Positions 25,447-33,443 of a DNA stretch of 64,000 nucleotides are shown one piece after another. Origin of the DNA: Planctomycetota bacterium (GTDB lineage: Bacteria; Planctomycetota; UBA1135; UBA2386); assembly GCA_020638655.1 (NCBI GenBank), contig JACKIC010000010.1:62001-126000 (forward strand), given 5' to 3'. How positions within the stretch are numbered: the first letter of the stretch is position 1; each line of letters begins with the position of its first letter. The translations under genes and the position numbers were made by a program. The notes beneath the pieces are model-generated. The model was not told the DNA's origin. It searched no databases and saw nothing but the letters and a program-made list of their open reading frames with translations.

Positions 25447-26733
25447 ATGCGACTCAAGACGATCCCCGAAGACTTCCGCGTTCGTGAGCTGCTCGAATGG
25501 GACGAGGTGCCCGAGGGCGACTTCGTCGTGCACAGCCTGCACAAGGAGAAGCTCTCGACACCCGAGGCGCTGGCGCTGCTGGTGCGCGACGGCGGCGTCG
25601 ACCGCAATGCGATCGCCTACGCCGGTCTCAAGGACCGGCAGGCCGTCACCGATCAGTTCGTGACCATCGAGCGGCGCGCGGTCGAACTCGACCTGCCCAA
25701 CCTGCGGCTGCGCCCGGTCGGTCGCACCCATGCGCCGATCAACAGCAAGCAGAGCCGCGGCAACGCGTTCCGGATCGTGGTGCGCGGCCTGCGCCCGCCG
25801 CAGGCCTCGCAGCTGCGCCGCAGCCTGCCGTCGCTGGTCAAGACCGGCCTGCCCAACTTCTTCGACGACCAGCGCTTCGGCTGCCTGCGCCACGGCCAGG
25901 GTTTCGTCATGCGCAGCGTGCTGCTCGGCGACTTCGAACGCGCGTTGCAGCAGCTCGTCGCCGAGCCGTCGCCGGTCGCGATCACCGGCGACGTCAAGCT
26001 CAAGCGCACCCTGCAGCTGCGTTGGGGCGACTGGGAGGCGTGCGCGCGCATCGCCCGCGGCCCGGCCTACGAGCCGATCTTCGATCACCTGTGTCAGCAG
26101 CCGGCGGACTTTCGCGGCGCGCTCGAACGGGTGCCGCTGCGGCAGCGCGTGATCCACACCTTCGCCTACCAGTCGTACCTGTGGAACCGCGCGATCAGCC
26201 GCATGCTGCGCGGCGGCGTGATGTCGGCGCAGCGACTGCGCATCTCGACGATCGCCGGCGATCTGATGGCGTGGAAGTACCTCGCGCCCGAGCGCGAGGC
26301 CAAGCTCGAGGTGATGCGCACGCCGCTGTTCGGGCCCGACGGCGAGGGCGGCAGCGAGCCGTTCCGGCGCGCGATGCACGAGGAGCTGCACCAGGCCGGC
26401 ATCGAGCGCGAGGACTTCTTCGCCAACGAGGTGCCCGGCATGATCTGGAAGGAGGAGCAGCGGCCGGCGCTGGTCAAGCCGTTCGACGTCGGCGAGGTGC
26501 GCATCGCGCCCGACGAGCGCAACGAGGGCAAGGTCCTGGCCGAGCTGTCGTTCTCGCTGCCGCGCGGCGCCTACGCGACGATGGTGATCAAGCGCCTGTT
26601 CGCGTCGAGCTGGTACTCGCGCACCAACGACGAACGCGAACGCGCCGCCGAGCAGGCGCCGCTGCGCAGCCACAGCCGCGGCCCCAACGCGCGCCGCCGC
26701 CGCTTCGACGACTTCGGCGCCGACGAGAACTGA
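25447..26733 (+). CDS. truD: tRNA pseudouridine(13) synthase TruD
   Basis: 428 residues. The N-terminal motif MRLKTIPEDFRVRE, the catalytic AGLKDRQAVTDQ with D63, the conserved GNAFRIVVRGL and PNFFDDQRFG are TruD hallmarks. The mid insertion and the C-terminal KPFDVGEVRIAPDE follow family order. It isomerises U13 in certain tRNAs. A basic, arginine-rich tail RSHSRGPNARRRRFDDFG extends the usual length slightly. It is 8 bases before the mtnP gene in one operon. Confidence 0.95.
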   Translation: MRLKTIPEDFRVRELLEWDEVPEGDFVVHSLHKEKLSTPEALALLVRDGGVDRNAIAYAGLKDRQAVTDQFVTIERRAVELDLPNLRLRPVGRTHAPINSKQSRGNAFRIVVRGLRPPQASQLRRSLPSLVKTGLPNFFDDQRFGCLRHGQGFVMRSVLLGDFERALQQLVAEPSPVAITGDVKLKRTLQLRWGDWEACARIARGPAYEPIFDHLCQQPADFRGALERVPLRQRVIHTFAYQSYLWNRAISRMLRGGVMSAQRLRISTIAGDLMAWKYLAPEREAKLEVMRTPLFGPDGEGGSEPFRRAMHEELHQAGIEREDFFANEVPGMIWKEEQRPALVKPFDVGEVRIAPDERNEGKVLAELSFSLPRGAYATMVIKRLFASSWYSRTNDERERAAEQAPLRSHSRGPNARRRRFDDFGADEN

Positions 26734-26741
26734 GGACGGAC

Positions 26742-27611
26742 ATGAGCGAGAAGACCCTTGGCATCATCGGTGGATCGGGCCTGTACGACCTGCCCGAGCT
26801 GCAGGACCGCGAAGAAGTCGTGGTCGAGACCCCGTTCGGCCTGCCCAGCGACGCGCTGGTCACCGGCACGTTGCACGGCGTGCGCATGGCGTTCCTGCCG
26901 CGGCACGGCCGCGGCCACCGGCTGGCGCCGCACGAACTGCCGTTCCGCGCCAACATCCACGCGATGAAGCAGCTCGGCATGAGCGCCGTGGTCGGCGTCT
27001 CGGCGGTCGGCTCGCTGCGCGAGGACGTGCGACCCGGCGAGCTCGTGCTCGTCGACCAGTTCATCGACCGCACCCGCGGACGCACCGCGGAGTCGACGTT
27101 CTTCGGCGCCGGCTGCGTCGCGCACGCGCACTTCGCCGATCCCGTCTGGGAGCCGCTGCGGCAGCTCGCGCTCGGCGCGGCGCGCGCGGCCGGCGCGGTC
27201 GCGCACGACGGCGGCACCTACGTCTGCATGGAGGGGCCGCTGTTCAGCACGCGGGCCGAGTCCAAGCTCTACCGCCACTGGGGCTGCGACGTGATCGGCA
27301 TGACCAACCTGCAGGAGGCCAAGCTCGCGCGCGAGGCCGAGATCGCCTACACGACGGTCGCCCTGGTCACCGACTACGACTGCTGGCACGAGACCGAGGC
27401 CGACGTCGACGTCAGCGCGGTGCTCGCGGTCCTGAAGCAGAACGTGCAGATGGCGCGGGCCGTCGTCGGCGAGCTCGCCAAGGCCGTCGCAGCGAGCGAA
27501 CCGATCAGCGCGCGTGGTTCGATGGCGCACGCGGTGATCTCACACGGCAGCGCGATCACGGCCGATGCCAAGAGGCGCCTGCAACTGCTGATCGGCGAGT
27601 ACCTCGGCTGA
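26742..27611 (+). CDS. mtnP: S-methyl-5'-thioadenosine phosphorylase
   Basis: 289 residues from ATG 26742. The start is LGIIGGSGLYDLPEL; LPRHGRGHRLAPHELPFRANIHAMKQLG is the phosphate-binding and trimer motif, and VCMEGPLFSTRAESKLYRHWGCDVIGMTNLQEAKLAREAEI holds the substrate-binding region of the PNP/MTAP family. It cleaves methylthioadenosine to adenine and methylthioribose-1-phosphate in methionine salvage. TNLQEAKLA rather than TXXPEA is seen; the relatives show the same. Specificity between MTA and inosine/guanosine is inferred from the family only. Confidence 0.92.
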   Translation: MSEKTLGIIGGSGLYDLPELQDREEVVVETPFGLPSDALVTGTLHGVRMAFLPRHGRGHRLAPHELPFRANIHAMKQLGMSAVVGVSAVGSLREDVRPGELVLVDQFIDRTRGRTAESTFFGAGCVAHAHFADPVWEPLRQLALGAARAAGAVAHDGGTYVCMEGPLFSTRAESKLYRHWGCDVIGMTNLQEAKLAREAEIAYTTVALVTDYDCWHETEADVDVSAVLAVLKQNVQMARAVVGELAKAVAASEPISARGSMAHAVISHGSAITADAKRRLQLLIGEYLG

Positions 27612-27631
27612 GCAGGCGAGCGCGCCCCGCG

Positions 27632-28927
27632 ATGACCACCGAACAGACCAGCGACAGGCGACCGCCGCACGTGGTGATCCTCGGCGGCGGCTTCGCGGGC
27701 CTGACCGCGGCGCGCACGCTGCGCCGCGCGGCGGTGCGCGTCACGCTCGTCGACCGCCGCAACCACCACCTGTTCCAGCCGCTGCTCTACCAGGTGGCGA
27801 CCGCGGCGCTCAACCCCGCCGACATCGCCTACCCGATCCGGTCCGTGCTGCGCGGCCAGCCCAACGTGCGCACGATCCTGGCGCGGGCGACGCGCATCGA
27901 CCCGGTGGCGCGGCGCGTCGACCTGTTCGACGGGCACCTCGACTTCGACTACCTGATCGTCGCGACCGGGGCGACGCACAGCTACTTCGGCAACGACGAC
28001 TGGGAGCAGTGGGCGCCGGGCCTCAAGACCGTCGAGGACGCGATCGAGATCCGTCGCCGGGTGCTGTCGGCGTTCGAGGCCGCCGAGCGGCAGACCGACC
28101 CCGCGCAGCTGCCCGCGACGCTGACGTTCGTGGTGGTGGGCGCCGGGCCGACGGGCGTCGAGCTCGCCGGCGCGCTGTCCGAGATCGGCCGCATCACCGT
28201 CGCCAAGGACTTCCGCAGCTTCGACCCGCGCACGCTGCGGGTGGTCCTGGTCGAGCACGCGCCGCGCGTGCTGCCGGTCTACTCGGAGCGCCTGTCGGCG
28301 TCGGCGAAGTTGCAGCTCGAGCGCCTCGGCGTCGAGGTGCGCACCGGCTCGCGCGTCACCAAGATCGACCAGACCGGCGTGTGGTTCGGCGAGGAACACC
28401 TCGCCGCGCGCACCGTGCTGTGGGCCGCGGGCGTCGCCGCCTCGCCCCTCGGCAAGGACCTGCAGGTCGAGGTCGACCGCGCCGGCCGCGTCGCGGTCGC
28501 GCCGGACCTCAGCGTGCCCGGTCACGAGCACATCTTCGTCGTCGGCGACCTGATGCGCTTCGAGGAGGACGGCGCGATGGTGCCCGGGGTGGCGCCGACG
28601 GCGATCCAGTCCGGTCGACACGCCGCCAAGAACATCCTCGCGCTGCTCGCAGGCCGCCCGACGCGGCCGTTCCACTACCGCGACAAGGGTTCGCTGGCGA
28701 CGATCGGGCGGGCCGCCGCGGTGGGGCAGGTCGGCAAGCTCGAGCTCAGCGGCTTCTTCGCGTGGTGGATCTGGTGGATGATCCACATCGCCTACCTGAT
28801 CGGCTTCCGCAACCGCATCGTGGTGATGATCGGCTGGGCCTGGCAGTACTTCGCGTTCTCGCGCGGTGCGCGGCTGATCACCGGTCGCACGTGGGAACCC
28901 GCGCGCGACGCCGAGCGCCGGGCGTGA
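27632..28927 (+). CDS. ndh: type II NADH dehydrogenase (NDH-2)
   Basis: 431 residues. FAD-binding GGGFAGLTAARTL begins near 18, LFQPLLYQVATAAL follows, NAD-binding VVVGAGPTGVELAGAL near 165, and FVVGDLMRF marks the second FAD contact. The C-terminus has an amphipathic membrane-binding helix FFAWWIWWMIHIAYLIGFRNR, typical of this family. It transfers electrons from NADH to quinone without proton pumping. It is independent of its methionine-salvage neighbour, 20 bases downstream. Confidence 0.93.
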   Translation: MTTEQTSDRRPPHVVILGGGFAGLTAARTLRRAAVRVTLVDRRNHHLFQPLLYQVATAALNPADIAYPIRSVLRGQPNVRTILARATRIDPVARRVDLFDGHLDFDYLIVATGATHSYFGNDDWEQWAPGLKTVEDAIEIRRRVLSAFEAAERQTDPAQLPATLTFVVVGAGPTGVELAGALSEIGRITVAKDFRSFDPRTLRVVLVEHAPRVLPVYSERLSASAKLQLERLGVEVRTGSRVTKIDQTGVWFGEEHLAARTVLWAAGVAASPLGKDLQVEVDRAGRVAVAPDLSVPGHEHIFVVGDLMRFEEDGAMVPGVAPTAIQSGRHAAKNILALLAGRPTRPFHYRDKGSLATIGRAAAVGQVGKLELSGFFAWWIWWMIHIAYLIGFRNRIVVMIGWAWQYFAFSRGARLITGRTWEPARDAERRA

Positions 28928-28955
28928 GCGCCGGTAACACCTAGCGGCGCGACGC

Positions 28956-29939
28956 CTAACGCAGCGCGGCGGTCGTGCGGGCCGGCGGCTTGTCGAGGCC
29001 GAGTTCGGCCGCGTCGAGCTTGCCGTCGCGGTTCTTGTCCAGGCGCGTGAACAGCTGCCGCGCCCACTTCACCAGGCTGGGGTCGATGCGGCGCAGCGCC
29101 GCGGTCAGTTCGTCCAGGGTCAGCGTTCCGTCGCCGTCGGCGTCGCCGCTGCCCCAGGGCATCGGCATCGCGCTGTCGACCGCGCCGCCCTCGGCCGGCG
29201 TCGGCGGCAGGAGCTGCTCGATCTGGCCGAACCAGGGCGCCAGTTCGCCCTCCTCGATCTTGCCCGAGCGATCGGCGTCGAGGTTGCGCAGCATCGCCGC
29301 GAGGATCGGCAGCAGGCCGAGTTGGCTGGTGATGCGGTCGAGTTCTTCGGGGTCGAGGCCGCCGTCGCGATTGCCGTCGTAGAGCCGGAAGAACCGCTGC
29401 AGCGGCGTCGCCGCGGGGGCCTGCTCGGTCTGCTTGTCGAACTGCGGCACGGGTCGGCTCGGTCGCAGGTGCAGCGCCTTGCCGTGGTCGGTCACGAAGC
29501 GGAAGTACGCGTCGAACTCGGGCCACGAGAGGTAGCCGTCGCGGTCGGTGTCCAGGCGCGCGAACGAACGCAGGTTCTTCGGATCGCCCAGCGACTCGAT
29601 CGAATCGCTGGCTTCGAACAGGTCGAGCCGGTCGTCGGCGTCCGCGTCGCAGGCGGAGAACAGGTCCCGGCTCGTCTGCTCGTCGTGCTGCTCGAGGCTG
29701 ACGCGCGGCTTCTCGGTCTTCGCCGCGCTGCCACTGGCCGGGTCCTTTGCGGCCGGGTCCTTCGCCGCCGGTTCCTTCGGGGCCTGTTGCTTCGCGCCCT
29801 GATCCTTCGATACCTGATCCTTGGCAGCCTGCTTGGCAGCGGGCCTGGTGTCGCCAGCGCCCGCCGGGACTTGCGCCGGCGCGGCGGCGGCGGCGCACGC
29901 GATCAACAGGGCGCCGAGGATCGAGAGACGTCGCGACAT
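28956..29939 (-). CDS. exported EF-hand calcium-binding protein
   Basis: 327 residues with a signal peptide ending near AAAPAQ. A lysine/alanine/proline-rich linker (KQAAKDQVSKDQGAKQQAPKEP) spans about 35-75. The rest holds about six EF-hand loops such as DTDRDGYLSWPEF, DGNRDGGLDPEEL, DADRSGKIEEGEL, DADGDGTLTLDEL and DKNRDGKLDAAEL. It likely binds several Ca2+ in the periplasm or at the surface, where planctomycetes use many such proteins. The partner is unknown. Confidence 0.9.
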   Translation of the reverse strand: MSRRLSILGALLIACAAAAAPAQVPAGAGDTRPAAKQAAKDQVSKDQGAKQQAPKEPAAKDPAAKDPASGSAAKTEKPRVSLEQHDEQTSRDLFSACDADADDRLDLFEASDSIESLGDPKNLRSFARLDTDRDGYLSWPEFDAYFRFVTDHGKALHLRPSRPVPQFDKQTEQAPAATPLQRFFRLYDGNRDGGLDPEELDRITSQLGLLPILAAMLRNLDADRSGKIEEGELAPWFGQIEQLLPPTPAEGGAVDSAMPMPWGSGDADGDGTLTLDELTAALRRIDPSLVKWARQLFTRLDKNRDGKLDAAELGLDKPPARTTAALR

Positions 29940-30093
29940 CGGTTGGGAACGGAACCCCGGGCATCGACCCGGAGTGCACAGAACTATAGCGCGCCCATCG
30001 CCAGGTGGGGCGCGCGGTCATGGAGACGGTCCGTTGGCGTCGGGAGCCTCACTGGCAGCGGCGGCTCGGGGCCCGAACAGAAGGCCCCGAAGA

Positions 30094-31179
30094 TCAGGGC
30101 ACGAACAGGCAGTCGCGGCCCAGCCGTCGCGTCGGGGTGATGTCGTCCTCGCGCGGGACGAAGCCGGCCAGCTCGATGGCGTGGCCGCCGTCGCGCAGCA
30201 GGCGCGCCAGTTCGAGCATCGCGTCCGAAGCGGGGGCGAGGACCAGGTGCAGGCCGCGGTTGGCCAGCTCGGTGGCCTTGGCCGCGAAGCGGATCCCTGC
30301 GGTCAGCGGGTCGCCCGCGTCGATCACCTCGAAGCCGTGCGGGGGGCGACCCTTGCCGGAGACGAAGCACACGGCGGTCTCGATCGGGCTGCCTGCGGCC
30401 AGCCGCGAGCGCAGGCGGGTGACCGCCAGTTCGCCGCCCTGGTCGCGGGCCTCGGCCTGCAGCGCGGGCAGGTCGACGAGCAGCGCGACGCGCGTCGCCG
30501 GCGGCGCCGCCTCAGCTTGTCGCGAGCCGCCGTGTCCACGCGGCGTCTCTTCGCGGCGAGGCCGGTCTTCGCGTCGGGGGCGGTCGTCGTGACGCTGCCG
30601 GTCGTCGTGACGCTGCCGGTCCTCGTGACGCTGCCGGTCGTCGCGGCGCGGCCGGTCGTCGCGGCGGTGGCGGTCTTCCCGTCGGGGCCGCTCTGCGTCG
30701 CGGTCGTCGCGCGGGTCGCGGTGGTGGCCGCGGTCTGGTGAGCGTCTCTCGTCTGGCGCGTGTCGGTCACGGCGCTCCGGCTCCGATCGCGGGTCGCGTT
30801 CGTCCCGGTGCCGGTCTTGGCGCGCGGCGTCTTCGCGGTGCTCTCGGCGCGGCGCTTCGACCGGCGCCGGGCGCTCGTGGCGCGGGGCCGCGTCTTCCCG
30901 GGCCTCCGGGGCCGATTCGCGACGAGGTTGCGATGGGCGCCCGGTCCTGGGCTGCTGGAACACCACTTCCTTCACGTCGTCGTGGATGCGCTGCGCGTGG
31001 CTCACGGGCACCTCCTCGACGTGCAGTTCGGTCGGCTGCTGGGCCGGCCGGGGGGGCGGGGTGTTGCCCTCGGGGGCGCTCGAGGCCTCTTGTTTGCTGC
31101 CCTTGCCCTTGCGTTTGCCCGCCGTGCGCCCGGTGGGGGCAGGGCCGTCGTCGAAGATGTTGGCGCCGAAGTCGGTCAT
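30094..31179 (-). CDS. disordered Arg/Asp-rich protein with NYN (PIN-like) C-terminal domain
   Basis: 361 residues from ATG 31179 (MTDFGANIFDD). Residues about 95-235 are a low-complexity RDDR/RHDD tract, and the DNA has an 18-bp tandem repeat around 30581-30660 (unit GTCGTGACGCTGCCGGTC and variants). The C-terminal ~120 residues start VALLVDLPALQAEA and run through AVCFVSGKGRPP, LAPASDAMLELARLL and IELAGF, a NYN/LabA-like fold of the PIN nuclease superfamily with the first aspartate kept. It may be an RNA-associated factor whose charged tail binds nucleic acid. Function is inferred. Confidence 0.65.
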   Translation of the reverse strand: MTDFGANIFDDGPAPTGRTAGKRKGKGSKQEASSAPEGNTPPPRPAQQPTELHVEEVPVSHAQRIHDDVKEVVFQQPRTGRPSQPRRESAPEAREDAAPRHERPAPVEAPRREHREDAARQDRHRDERDPRSEPERRDRHAPDERRSPDRGHHRDPRDDRDAERPRREDRHRRDDRPRRDDRQRHEDRQRHDDRQRHDDRPRREDRPRREETPRGHGGSRQAEAAPPATRVALLVDLPALQAEARDQGGELAVTRLRSRLAAGSPIETAVCFVSGKGRPPHGFEVIDAGDPLTAGIRFAAKATELANRGLHLVLAPASDAMLELARLLRDGGHAIELAGFVPREDDITPTRRLGRDCLFVP

Positions 31180-31364
31180 CGCCGGCAGGCTAGCAAACCG
31201 GTCCCAGGGGTGCCATGGCGTCGACTTTTCCCAGCAGGGGCTTGTTCGCAAGCCGCTGCCGCGCTTGGATCTGCCTCCCCTGACAGGCCCTTTCGATTTC
31301 CGACCCGCCGCGGCGCCGAGGTCCCTCCCGGGCGCCTTCGCGGCAGGTCTTCGAGGTTAACGAC

Positions 31365-31778
31365 GTGAATCGCAAAGCTCTCCTCGCGCTCTCCCTTCTC
31401 GCCACCACGCTGGTCTCCTGCGGCACCGCGCGCCGCTTCGGCAAGGACGTGATGCTCGGCGTCGGTACGCCGGTGCTGATGGTCTATGGCGGCGCCACCG
31501 ACGGCTACACCTCGGCCCGCAACGTGCGCGAAGGCATGGGCAGCAGCGCCGTGGTGGAGGTGCTCGCCTTCCCCTTCACCTTCACCTACAACGCCATCAA
31601 GCACGGCATCTACGGCATCATCCACGTGATCGACGCCCCGCTGTGCCTGTTCTACGGCGCCGCCGAGCTGCACCCGCAGGGTCCGGAGATCCAGCCGCTC
31701 GACTTCTACCAGGGCACGTTCTTCGACAAGAAGGCGAGCAGCACCGACGCCCAGAGCGGCGAGTCGATGCAGAAGTAG
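31365..31778 (+). CDS. small lipoprotein, unknown
   Basis: 137 residues from GTG 31365. The lipobox is LVSC at 16-19, so it is anchored by cysteine 19. The body contains a glycine-rich helix-prone stretch YGGATDGYTSARNVREGMGSSAVVEVLAFPFTFTYNAIKHGIYGIIHVIDAPLC split here at two hydrophobic segments. No family is recognised. It ends 61 bases before the convergent stop at 31840, with a GC-rich inverted repeat around 31810-31835 as possible shared terminator. Confidence 0.7.
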   Translation: MNRKALLALSLLATTLVSCGTARRFGKDVMLGVGTPVLMVYGGATDGYTSARNVREGMGSSAVVEVLAFPFTFTYNAIKHGIYGIIHVIDAPLCLFYGAAELHPQGPEIQPLDFYQGTFFDKKASSTDAQSGESMQK

Positions 31779-31839
31779 TTCTGCTCCGGCAGTCCGGCTC
31801 CAGTAGTTCGGCGCCGGCGCCCGCGGGGGCGCCGTGCCT

Positions 31840-32721
31840 TTAGCGCTTGTCGCTGCCGCCGAGCAGACGTTCGGCGTAGCGCGGCAAGCGGGCGATCAGA
31901 TCGCGCGCCTCGCGCGGATCGATCGCGGCCTTGCGCGCCAGATGGTCGCGCAGCGACCCGAGCAGCATGCGCTGCTGCGGGGAGACCTCCTCTTCGCCGA
32001 GCCAGGTGTCGAGTTCGGTCAGCGCGTGGGCGACGACCGCCTCCGGCTCCTCGGCCGTGACCGGCGGACGCCAGGTGGCGAAGTAGAGCGCGCGCAGGGC
32101 GTCGGCCTGCGACCTGCGGCCGTTGACCTCGGCGTTGACGATCGTCGCGGCATAGAGGCGCTGCAGGTAGTTGCTGACCTGCGGCGAGCGGCTGAGGTTG
32201 GCGAAGGCCTGCATGCGCTGCCGGCGGCGATCGCGCAGGCTGGGGCCGGTCTGGGCGAGCAGCCAGCTCTCGGCCTTGGGTACGAGCGGGCGCAGTTCGG
32301 GCACCCCGTGGCCGTCGCCTGCCAGCTCCGGCAGCGTGACGGTCGGAGCGTCGTGCAGCCGCTGCAGCAGGCCGTCGACCTCCAGGCGCGGCTGGACCTC
32401 GGCCCAGGCGCTGCGCAGTGCCGCGGGGGATTCGACCAGGCCCGGGGCCGGTGGGGTCGTCACGCCCATGCGCTGCAGCTCGGCGAGCCGCGCGGCCGCG
32501 ACCCAGCGTTCGGGCTGCGCCGAGCGCCCTTCGCGGGCGACCCTGGCATACTGGGCGGCCGCGCCGGCGGTGTCGAGGTCGAGCACCTCGCTGATCCAGG
32601 CGCGGTGCAGGGCGGCGAGGGGCTGTTCGATGGTCTCGGGCCCCTGGGCCGTCGCGCGCGGCGCGAGCGCGGCGCTGGCGAACGCCGCGCCGAGGATCGC
32701 GAGCCGGCGGGTCGCGGTCAC
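31840..32721 (-). CDS. exported helical-repeat protein coupled to a two-component system
   Basis: 293 residues from GTG 32721, which overlaps the response-regulator stop by 4 bases (GTGA). The signal peptide ends about LAPRATAQ. The rest is all-helical, alanine- and arginine-rich, with TPR-like spacing but no clear consensus. As the third gene of the kinase-regulator operon it may be a periplasmic accessory to the sensor. Confidence 0.7.
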   Translation of the reverse strand: MTATRRLAILGAAFASAALAPRATAQGPETIEQPLAALHRAWISEVLDLDTAGAAAQYARVAREGRSAQPERWVAAARLAELQRMGVTTPPAPGLVESPAALRSAWAEVQPRLEVDGLLQRLHDAPTVTLPELAGDGHGVPELRPLVPKAESWLLAQTGPSLRDRRRQRMQAFANLSRSPQVSNYLQRLYAATIVNAEVNGRRSQADALRALYFATWRPPVTAEEPEAVVAHALTELDTWLGEEEVSPQQRMLLGSLRDHLARKAAIDPREARDLIARLPRYAERLLGGSDKR

Positions 32722-33443
32722 GATTCCTCCAGCAGCTGCGACTCGAAGCGGTAGCCGAGGCCGTGCACGGTGACGACGTGCACGGGGTTCTCGACGTCGC
32801 GCTCGAGCTTCTTGCGCAGGCGCGCGATGTGGTTGTCGACGGTGCGCGTGGTCGGCAGGTGCACGTAGCCCCAGACCTTGCGCAGCAGGTCCTGGCGGCT
32901 GACGACCTCGCCGCGGCGGTCGATCAGCATGCGCAGGATCTCGGCTTCGTAGCGCGACAGCTGGATCTCCTCGCCGTCGCGCACGATCGAGAAGCGCCGC
33001 CAGTCGACGACCAGGTCGGGGAACTTCATCACGCTGTTGGCTGCGGCGCGCTCGCCCGAACTCTTGGCGCCGGCCTGGGTGCGGCGCAGCACGGCGCGGA
33101 TGCGCGCCGCCAGCTCGGACAGGCCGAACGGCTTGGTCAGGTAGTCGTCGGCGCCGAGCTCGAGCCCCTGCACCTTGTCGCGGTCCTGGCCCTTGGCCGA
33201 GACGATGATGATCGGCGTCTCGTGGCCCGTTTCGCGCAGGTGGCGCAGGACCTCGAGTCCGGGCATGCCGGGCAGCATCAGGTCGAGCAGGATCAGCGTC
33301 GGCCGCTGGTCGCGCGCCTTGCGCAGGCCTTCCTTGCCGTCGGCGGCGGTCTGCACGCGGTAGCCTTCGAGTTCGAGGTTGTGCTGGATCCCCGCGCGCA
33401 GGTCGGGTTCGTCTTCGATCACGAGGATGAGGGGTTCGATCAT
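32718..33443 (-). CDS. DNA-binding response regulator, OmpR/PhoB type
   Basis: 241 residues. The receiver domain has the acidic pocket at D11/E12 (EDEP), phosphoacceptor D54 (LLDLMLPGM) and K104 (TKPFG). The C-terminal winged helix (about 145-235) has SRYEAEILRMLIDRRGEVVSRQDLLRKVWG and RTVDNHIARLRKKLE followed by VHGLGYRFE. The ATG start overlaps the kinase stop (ATGA). It activates or represses genes on phosphorylation by the upstream kinase; its targets are not visible here. Confidence 0.96.
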   Translation of the reverse strand: MIEPLILVIEDEPDLRAGIQHNLELEGYRVQTAADGKEGLRKARDQRPTLILLDLMLPGMPGLEVLRHLRETGHETPIIIVSAKGQDRDKVQGLELGADDYLTKPFGLSELAARIRAVLRRTQAGAKSSGERAAANSVMKFPDLVVDWRRFSIVRDGEEIQLSRYEAEILRMLIDRRGEVVSRQDLLRKVWGYVHLPTTRTVDNHIARLRKKLERDVENPVHVVTVHGLGYRFESQLLEES

